Notes under the pieces: model-generated
Seen by the model: the letters and a program-made list of their open reading frames with translations, nothing else
Database searches by the model: none
Told to the model about the DNA's origin: nothing
Position numbers and translations under genes: made by a program
Shown here: piece after piece, positions 57,155 through 64,000 of the stretch
Numbering within the stretch: position 1 is the stretch's first letter
Layout of the letters: each line of letters opens with the position of its first letter
Source: Patella vulgata
Taxonomy: Eukaryota > Mollusca > Gastropoda > Patellidae
Direction of reading: 5' to 3'
DNA length: 64,000 nucleotides
Assembly: GCF_932274485.2 (NCBI RefSeq)
Contig: NC_065880.2
Coordinates: forward strand, 5,123,695 to 5,187,694

Positions 57155-57442
57155 ATGATGAAACTTTTGTGTTTAATTATCCTTGCGGCGACAGTGCGTG
57201 TAGCCCAGACACATCCATCTTCGGACTATTCAGAAACAAACATTATTTTAGATAAGTGTGAGGAAGGTTTTCTCTTATCAAATACAACTCGTTCCAGTCT
57301 AGATTGTGGTAATACCTGTGGTGAGAATCCTGAATGTCGACGATTTGCGTTCTGTTCGTCTGATTCAACATGTAAATTATATCAACATGGTACTGATTGT
57401 ATTCTATCAGGTGATTCAAATAGCTGTACCTGTTACAGAAAG
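57155..57442 (+). CDS. Gene E exon 1: signal peptide and PAN/apple-like domain
   Basis: 288 nt, as in B and D, starting MMKLLCLIILAATVRVAQTH and ending CTCYRK before GTGAGT. The mature part keeps nine cysteines with the family spacing (DCxxxC, PEC, FC, TCKLY). It is more diverged from B and D than they are from each other. No linker exon or FReD exon was found up to the end of the window; the downstream intron would have to contain a Tc1 element and a 3-kb transposase-like element, or the gene is truncated. The 3' end of the exon is tandemly repeated twice downstream. Confidence 0.75.
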
Positions 57443-57617
57443 GTGAGTATTCAACATGTATATTATATCACTATGGTACTGATTGTATTCTATCAGGTGA
57501 TTCTACTAGTTGTACCTGTTACAGAAAGGTGAGTATTCAACATGTATATTATATCAAAATGGTACTGATTGTATTCTATCAGATGATTCTACTGGTTGTA
57601 CCTGTTACAGGAAGGTC
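57368..57617 (+). repeat. 86-bp tandem triplication spanning the end of gene E exon 1 and its splice donor
   Basis: Units begin ACATGTA at 57368, 57454 and 57540, exactly 86 bases apart. Each unit ends TGTACCTGTTACAG(A/G)AAG followed by GTGAGT, GTGAGT and GTCAGT, so three potential donors lie at 57443, 57529 and 57615. Because 86 is not a multiple of three, use of the second donor would change frame and meet a stop. Confidence 0.85.
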
Positions 57618-57969
57618 AGTATTGCAGTACGAGTTGTCTCAGTTTCAGGACATATTCCCGAAGCAATGGCCTGCATAGTATGGTTACAGGAAGGTTTGCT
57701 TTATACGAAATGTGGGTTCATAATATATCCATACAAGTTATTAGTCTAAAATTGCAAAACGTTACTAATTGTGTCTTAATGCAAATCAAAAGTAGTCAGA
57801 AAGTATAATTATCCATGTGGCAATCGGGGATTTAATGAAACAGTTACATGTTATTGTCACGGGTGTAAAGTTTGCCCCTTTATAAACTGATGTGTTGTCT
57901 ATAGTTATTTTATATGAACATATTTAACATCTGGCCACTAGAAAACAAAAACATGATATTTGTCACAAT
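57618..57969. other. Gene E intron or spacer
   Basis: No linker exon with CPxGYY is seen. An open frame continues by chance from the triplication to 57749. Confidence 0.4.
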
Positions 57970-57971
57970 TA

Positions 57972-59500
57972 TACTATTCAAAAAAAGTAGGAGATATTTG
58001 ATTTTGGGGGCATAATACTAAAATATGCAAATGACTACGAAAAAAGTCACTATAGAACCAACAGAAGAAACATTTCCAGTTACATGTGACGCCCAAACGC
58101 ACCAATAGCTACCGCATGGAATGCAGGTGATGTTTGGGATCATCATGGGGGTCCAACCCAAGATTTGCACGACTCTGACTTTGAATGTTACAATCATTGT
58201 GGCATTGAATTCCAGGGTGGAAACATCAGTTTAATTGTTTTAGTGACCAGAAAACAAATTTTGATATACGCGTCGGCTTACCCAAAATGAAAGGTTACGT
58301 GCCCTTGGCATGCTACAGATCGGCACAACACAGGCGGTTGTGGCGCGGTCGATGAATGTTTCTCAGTCTGTCATAAGCAGGCTATGGTTCAGATACCGTG
58401 ATACACAATCTGTACAGGACAGACCGCGCTCAGGTCGACAACTCAAGCCCAGGATCGATTTATCCGTTCCTTGGCCTTGAGAAATCGTGTCATCACAGCA
58501 AATCAGATCAGCGCTCATCTTCAAACAGACACTGGTGTGAGAGTGAGTGGCCAGACGATTCGGAATCGACTGCATAGGGGTCACCTTCGCGCCCGACGTC
58601 CTCGCGTGATCCCTTGTTTGAGAGATCATCACATTCAGGCAAGACGTCGTTGGTGTAGGGATCGTCAACACTGGGATAATCGACGCTGGAGCAATGTGAT
58701 GTTTTCAGATGAGTCAAGGTTCACTGTTGATTTTTTGGACAGACGTAGGAGGGTGTGGCGTCGTCGAAACGAGCGCTTCCAAGACGTTAACGTCATCAGA
58801 CATGATCGATTTGTGGGTGGTTCTGTTATGGTGTGGGGAGGCATCACTGTTGCTGGAAGAACGGCTTTACATGTTGTTGCAGGGCGTGTTACAGGCCAGT
58901 ACTACCGGGACAACATCTTGGCAGTCCATGTTGTGCCGTTCGCACGACGTCATGGCCGCCGTTTCATCTTCCAGGATGACAACGCAAGATGTCACAGGGC
59001 CAGGATCGTTACAGGTTACCTCCAACAACAGAACATCACCACATTACTTGGTCAGCACTGAGTCCCGACCTCTCCCCCATCGAGCATGTCTGGGACATGC
59101 TTGGACAGAGGTTACGTCAACGTCAACAACGTCCTGCCAATGTCCAAGAACTTGCTGCTGCGTTGCAACAGGAATGGGACAATCTGGACCAAAATGACCT
59201 TAGACGTCTCATTAGGAGTATGCCACGTCGGATCAATGCTTGTTTGGCAAACAGAAGAGGATTTACCCGTTACTGACTTGGTTGTGATGTTGTGGTAACT
59301 TTGCTGTTTGACCCCGGGTATCATTTTACCCTTATAATGGTCAGTCTGTGCCTTACTTAGTCTAACGATCATTTGGAATAAATCGATGAATGTGAACTTC
59401 ATTTCATTTTGTCATTTTGTCATTTGTTTCTTCGTCAGTTTCATTAGGTGACTTTAATAACACTTAAAAATCAAATATTCCCTACTTTTTTTGAATAGTA
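57972..59500 (+). mobile_element. Tc1/mariner element, 1.5 kb, copy 1
   Basis: Ends are TACTATTCAAAAAAAGTAGG and its complement, with TA duplications at 57970-57971 and 59501-59502. Terminal inverted repeats span about 30 bases with few mismatches. It encodes a DD34E transposase with at least two frameshifts. The first 245 bases are nearly identical to the copy at 63757. Confidence 0.93.
58286..59276 (+). pseudogene. Tc1-family transposase (DD34E), frameshifted
   Basis: The protein would cut and paste the element at TA sites. The N-terminal helix-turn-helix region (ERLRALGMLQIG, MNVSQSVISRLW, DRPRSGR) lies at 58286-58438. After a frameshift the second helix and catalytic core follow at 58441-59045: VSGQTIRNRLH, MFSDESRF with the first Asp, MVWGGI and FQDDNARCH with the second Asp. 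After another frameshift, WSALSPDLSPIEHVWD supplies the Glu 34 residues later, and the frame ends ANRRGFTRY at 59276. All three catalytic acids are preserved, so the breaks are recent. Confidence 0.92.
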
Positions 59501-59502
59501 TA

Positions 59503-60170
59503 TAAAAAAATCTTCGCAGATATGAGTCGCAGAATTTTGAAAATCTGACGTATTTAGCCTATCATTTTATGAATAATGTAATGTGTTTTAACATTGGGTT
59601 GGCAGTATGTCTGAATTGGACACAAATATGAACAACTGTATAACGCGCCACATTCGCAAATGTGCCAGGCGTAAATTATTTATTTTACGATTTCTATACA
59701 TCTAAGTTCAGGTGATACGAATTCATGACGGCGATTTTAATTACATCACGGGTGACGTTATTGTCGTTGAAAAAATGCGTTTTGGAACTTAATTTATTTT
59801 CTCATTGAAGGAGTTAACAGATCGTATTAAAAAAACCCAGAATGAATACCATTCAAAAGAACAACTTGTTTTCTGAACACTATTATCATCAATCTGATTA
59901 AAATACAGATCTTTATTTTATGATCAGTAGTGGAATACCGCGTTTTATCAGATTTCACTGGCGCCGGGACTACTTTTTTCTGGAGTTACACTTTTTAGTG
60001 ACAAAATTATGAAAACAATATCGCCGACTTGTCGATCGTTACATTCTCAAAGGTATTCATACACCAGAAGCAGATAAAGATGTAAAGCGGTCTAACCCCC
60101 CGCGTTGTCAAAGCGGACAAAGTAGTCCATGTTGTTTTTACCTAAAATGATTGTAAAATCATAAAATAAA
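59503..60170. other. Spacer between Tc1 and next elements
   Basis: No gene recognised. Confidence 0.4.
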
Positions 60171-60171
60171 T

Positions 60172-60330
60172 ATAACATTTGTCGTTTTGTCGTGAATAAC
60201 ATATTTTATTTCATCTCGAAGCAAGAAAACGTTTATATTTTCACTCATGCTACGCATTCGTGAAAATATAAGTTTTCTGGCTTCTCGATGAAATAAAATA
60301 TGTTATTCACTCTAACACGACAAATATCCT
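60172..60330. mobile_element. Inverted-repeat element, about 70-bp arms
   Basis: Left arm ACATTTGTCGT, GTGAATAACATATTTTATTT, then GAAAACGTTTATATTTTCAC; the right arm is its complement (GTGAAAATATAAGTTTTC, ATGAAATAAAATATGTTATT). The arms differ by a few bases and the loop is about 16 bases. Confidence 0.8.
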
Positions 60331-60349
60331 CTATATATTGGCCCATTCC

Positions 60350-63300
60350 ATGTCACGTGTGTTACAATTCAGAAGCAAAACTACCATACTTTTTATGTTA
60401 TGTTTTCTTTAAAAAACACTTTTTTGATAAAAAAAATTCTCTTCAATTTTATATTTAAACATCATTTAACCATTTAGGTCATAGAAATCTTATATTTTGT
60501 TTATCAAAGTGATTGAAAGGTTGCTGTGCATAATGTAACGTGTGTTACGGCACAAAATTGTTTTTTTTATTCATTTATTACTTCAAATAAACATTTCTGT
60601 GAATTGTCAAAAGATATATTATTTTTCCATCAAGAACATATAAATTCTTAAATTATTGACCCAACGATGAACTGATTGGCAAATTATTTTTATCAAAAAT
60701 AATCATTTATTGTGTGTCACGTTTCTGATCACATGGTATGATCACATGATCTACATGTGGTCTTTTGAAAAAAAATGGAGAACATTGATAAAGGAGCTGC
60801 AGATGGAACTTCTAAAAGAGGTAATTATTTTGATTTTGTCAAATTTTAAGACTAAATTTTTTAATCAGATGATTTCAAAATGCTATTTTGTTCATCAAAA
60901 TGTAGAATTTTATTTGAAAAGTATACACAGCTACATGTAGCTACTAGCTAGGCAGATGACATGAGGTGTGCAGTTTAAGGCCTTAATAAAGTTAAATATT
61001 AAAGAGCAATTTTTCATAAATAAAAACATTTACACTGATCGGTATAAATTTGCGTAATTTTGGGAGTATTTCTGTTTTCTCTGACATTTTTATAACCTTG
61101 TCACTTTCTTCTTTTTTTAAAGGTTCAACGTCTGCTGAAAGGATGAAGAAAATGCGTGCTAAGAAAAAACTTCTGTTTAACGACTTTGGAAAAACAGAAA
61201 GTGAGAGGGTTGAAAAAATTCGAAAAAAAAAATCATGAACATGAACGAAGCTGAATTAAAACTATACAGAAAAAAAAACAGAGACCGTGTGAGACTCTGC
61301 CGTTTAAAAAAAAATCATTGAATGTAAAAATATCCCCAAACAAGAAATCTTTTAAAAGCCCAATCTTTTGGTAAAGCTGTACGTCGTGCAGAGAAAAATC
61401 TACCAGAATCACCAAGACGACGTGTTACAGTCATCAATGGATTGGCAGAAAGGTATGGTGTTGCCCTGGCTGAAACCGCTTCTAAAGCTATGGATAGAAC
61501 CAGGCAGGGTTTGGATATAGACACAATAAATACAGTAATTGAATGTTTTAACAGGGTAGATATAGTTTACGTGCTACCAGGCATGAATGATTTTTGTACT
61601 GTATGGAAAAAGGGTGAAAAAATAAAGGAAAGAAAGTTGTATTTAACTTTGGCTTCAGTAAATTTTGTTCTTTACGGCCACCAAATGTATTTCTCTTAAA
61701 ACAACAGCCCGCTGATCAGTGTAAATGTCGCATTCATGAAAATATTTCTTTAAAACTAAAGGCCTTAAAATGCTCTTACACAAATGATTTTTGGACAAAA
61801 AATTTGTGTAGTGCAGCTGATTTAAATGGAATATGTTGTACAGGTATGTGATAAATGCAGTAAAAGTAAACTAATCTGTTTTGATGATCAAATAGGTCAC
61901 AGCATGGTTAGGTGGGAGGAATGGGACAAAAGAGCAGGGGATTTCTTAAATTATTTTTCAATGAAGACTGTGTTGATGATTTGGTAAGTAAAATAAAAGT
62001 TGATTTTGACATGGTTAGAGACCATGTTAGGATCAAAAGAGTACAATCAAATGCATTTGAACGAGAAAAGCAAAACCCTAATAGTAGTGTACTTCAGTGT
62101 GATTTTGCTATGGCTTATTCATGCGAGTACCAACATCAATTACAATCTGCCCTTTGGTCCCGTCAAAGTGTTTAATTATTTACTGCAGCATTGTATGTTA
62201 AAAATGAACCATGCAGATCATTCCTTGTAGTAACGGATTCAAATGATAAAGGGAAAAACACTGTGTTAGCTTGTTTAATGAAAATACTGAAAATGATTAA
62301 TGTTGATTATGGAGAATATTTAACCATTTTTACTGATGGTCCATCCTCCGAATTTAAAAATAAATACACTGTTAAGGTTCTGTCTTTGATTTCCAATACA
62401 TTAAAGCTTGCAGTTAATTGGCAATATTTTGCAACATCACATGGGAAGGGTGTTGTAGATGGCATTGGTGGATCAGCAAAATGTCCGGTTCTGCCGTAGT
62501 ATAATCTGCTGCTAACTTTGCAGAAATTGCTGACAAATATATGCCATCAGTAACTGTCTTACTTTTGTCTGAGGTTGACATCTTAAAATTCATTAAATTG
62601 CACAGTCCATGGGATAATATAGTTGAGGTCCATGGTATTTCTAAAGTTCATTCTATGAAATGTAACCGCACTGGTAATGTGTACCTGTATGAAACGGATA
62701 TACATGAAAATGTTATGCTAAGCATTGCAAATTACAACAGAAGCCCCATTTTTGAGCAAATTTGTAAGGTAAATGACTGGGTTCTGGTTAATTATGAAGG
62801 AGAAAATTTTCCAGGTGTCATTAAACAGATATTTAAAGATAATTATGAAGTTTCAGTCATGCATAAATCATTAGTTGCGCATAAATATAAATGGCCAGAA
62901 AAAGAAGACAAAATATATTATAAAAAATGCAATTTACTTAAGCCTGTATCCGCACCTATACCAGTAGATGCTCGTGGGCAATTTACCTTTAATATGGACT
63001 TATAAACATATGTTAATTAAACATTATGTTTGATCTGACCATTTAAATCTAAGATTTACCTTATTTTTGATATAAATGTACACCTACACAACTTTTTCTA
63101 ATTGTGTTAGGCACTGATTATTTACATTGCTAAACTGCATTATTCTGAAATAATAAACTGAAATAGTTACCAACATAATATAATGATATCACACGACTCT
63201 ATTTGTCATTTAAAATGCTAAATAGTTTTATTTTTATTTTTGTAACAAACGTGACGTCACGTGTGTTACAGACTTTTTTAATTCAAAATCAAGATTATAT

Positions 63301-63440
63301 TATTTTTCTTTGAAAAAAAATTGGTGCTGTTACATACTTAACTTAAAACTAATTTTGTATCTGAAATAAAACACTTCTTAGATTTATTGAATTATTGCAA
63401 TAAAAACTTTTTGCATTATAACGTCACGTGTGTTACGAAT
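60350..63440 (+). mobile_element. Probable extent of a transposase-like element bounded by GTCACGTGTGTTAC motifs
   Basis: The motif occurs at 60352-60365 (and shortened at 60537-60548) on the left and at 63256-63269 and 63423-63436 on the right, all in direct orientation, with the coding region between. The true ends are unknown; no terminal inverted repeat or target duplication was identified. Confidence 0.4.
60775..63005 (+). pseudogene. Intron-bearing gene of an uncharacterised transposase-like family, decayed
   Basis: Exon 1 (60775-60820) reads MENIDKGAADGTSKR, donor GTAATT; exon 2 opens at 61123 after tttttttaaag, restoring Gly and reading STSAERMKKMRAKKK. Basic stretches, then FGKAVRRAEKNLPESPRRR, CSLRPPNVFLL, CKCRIHENI and WEEWDKRAGDF follow in different frames. 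The core has QCDFAMAYSCEYQHQ and SALWSRQSV, then IFTDGPSSEFKNKY and FATSHGKGVVDGIGG. The acidic residues in CDF and FTDG are the sort seen in RNase H-fold nucleases, so a DDE transposase is suspected. The tail (62541-63005) has DWVLVNYEGENFPG, a small beta-barrel-like module, and KWPEKEDKIYY. At least five frame breaks make it non-functional. I know similar proteins only as unnamed multi-copy invertebrate sequences. Confidence 0.6.
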
Positions 63441-63754
63441 ACAATTATTGAATTTTGAAAGGGTCTCATTAATTTAAAAACAATCCATTAAAAAAATCTA
63501 TGTTATTTTTTATTCAGAATGTATATAAGTTGTGTTATAATAGTTACATGCAGTTCTTTTTGTTGTTTTTTGTGATTAATTTCAACTACTTTTGAAGAAT
63601 GGAATTTCCGATTGTGCCAAATACTATACAAAGTGTTTATTTATCTTGCAAATTTTTATTTTTACAGGTTCAAATGTTTTATTTTTATGTTAAATTGTCA
63701 TAATATAATATCTTGTTCAAATAAAACCAAGAAATAAAGCCTTATTTGTTTTTA
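63441..63754. other. Spacer; no gene recognised
   Basis: AT-rich sequence leading to the second Tc1 copy. Confidence 0.4.
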
Positions 63755-63756
63755 TA

Positions 63757-64000
63757 TACTATTCAAAAAAAGTAGGGGATATTTGATTTTTGGGGCATAA
63801 TACTAAAATATGCAAATGACTACGAAAAAAGTCACTATAGAACCTAACAGAAGAAACATTTCCAGTTACATGTGACGCCCAAACGCACCAATAGCTACCG
63901 CATGGAATGCAGGTGATGCTTGGGATCATCATGGGGGTCCAACCCAAGATTTGCACGACTCTGACTTTGAATGTTACAGTCATTGTGGCATTGAATTCCA
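63757..64000 (+). mobile_element. Tc1/mariner element, copy 2, left end
   Basis: Begins TACTATTCAAAAAAAGTAGG after a TA at 63755-63756 and follows copy 1 base by base with about six differences in 244 bases until the window ends. The transposase part lies outside. Confidence 0.92.

Overview
The window looks like nuclear DNA from a marine invertebrate, most likely a mollusc. It is AT-rich, intron-bearing and full of tRNA-derived SINEs, minisatellites and small inverted-repeat transposons. Species-level assignment is not possible from the sequence alone.

The backbone is a tandem array of host genes, all on the + strand, encoding secreted proteins with a signal peptide, a PAN/apple-like cysteine-rich domain, a short CPxGYYxxxC linker and a C-terminal fibrinogen-related domain (FReD). 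Five loci are visible. A is only the FReD exon at the left edge (807-1450). B is complete in three exons (9964-13387). C is a broken FReD exon (about 31670-32057). D is complete in three exons (46153-49053). E is a first exon (57155-57442) with no FReD exon found before the window ends. Exon lengths and splice phases agree between B and D (288 nt, 79 nt, about 655 nt; phases 0 and 1). A block at about 20.1 kb resembles the promoter region of B but has no gene after it. Proteins of this type are lectin-like recognition molecules in molluscs, so the array may be an expanding immune-recognition family; that role is inferred.

Between the genes lies transposon debris in layers. 1.5-9.6 kb: fold-back repeats, a spacer repeat called R3 here, an 800-bp repeat R2 and a SINE. 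13.4-26 kb: a 33-bp minisatellite, SINEs, old tandem-like repeats R4 and R5, a LINE 5'-UTR fragment and a truncated PIF/Harbinger transposase. 26.1-31.5 kb: a 1.3-kb duplicated block carrying the SWIM zinc-finger part of a minus-strand transposon-like gene; the right copy is followed by two further exons that resemble a Ulp1/C48 protease. 33.9-39.4 kb: a near full-length, RNase H-bearing LINE with a perfect 13-bp target-site duplication, followed by a nine-unit satellite of about 146 bp ending in a long hairpin, all inside R3. 47.5-48.3 kb: a 766-bp inverted-repeat element inside intron 2 of gene D, absent from paralogues. 57.9-64 kb: a Tc1/mariner element (DD34E), the start of a nearly identical second copy at the right edge, and between them a decayed intron-bearing gene of an uncharacterised transposase-like family.

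The most notable points are the PAN-FReD architecture, a paired loss of one cysteine in each domain in gene B, an 86-bp triplication that repeats the splice donor of gene E, and repeated GTCACGTGTGTTAC motifs on both sides of the transposase-like gene at 60.8-63.0 kb.
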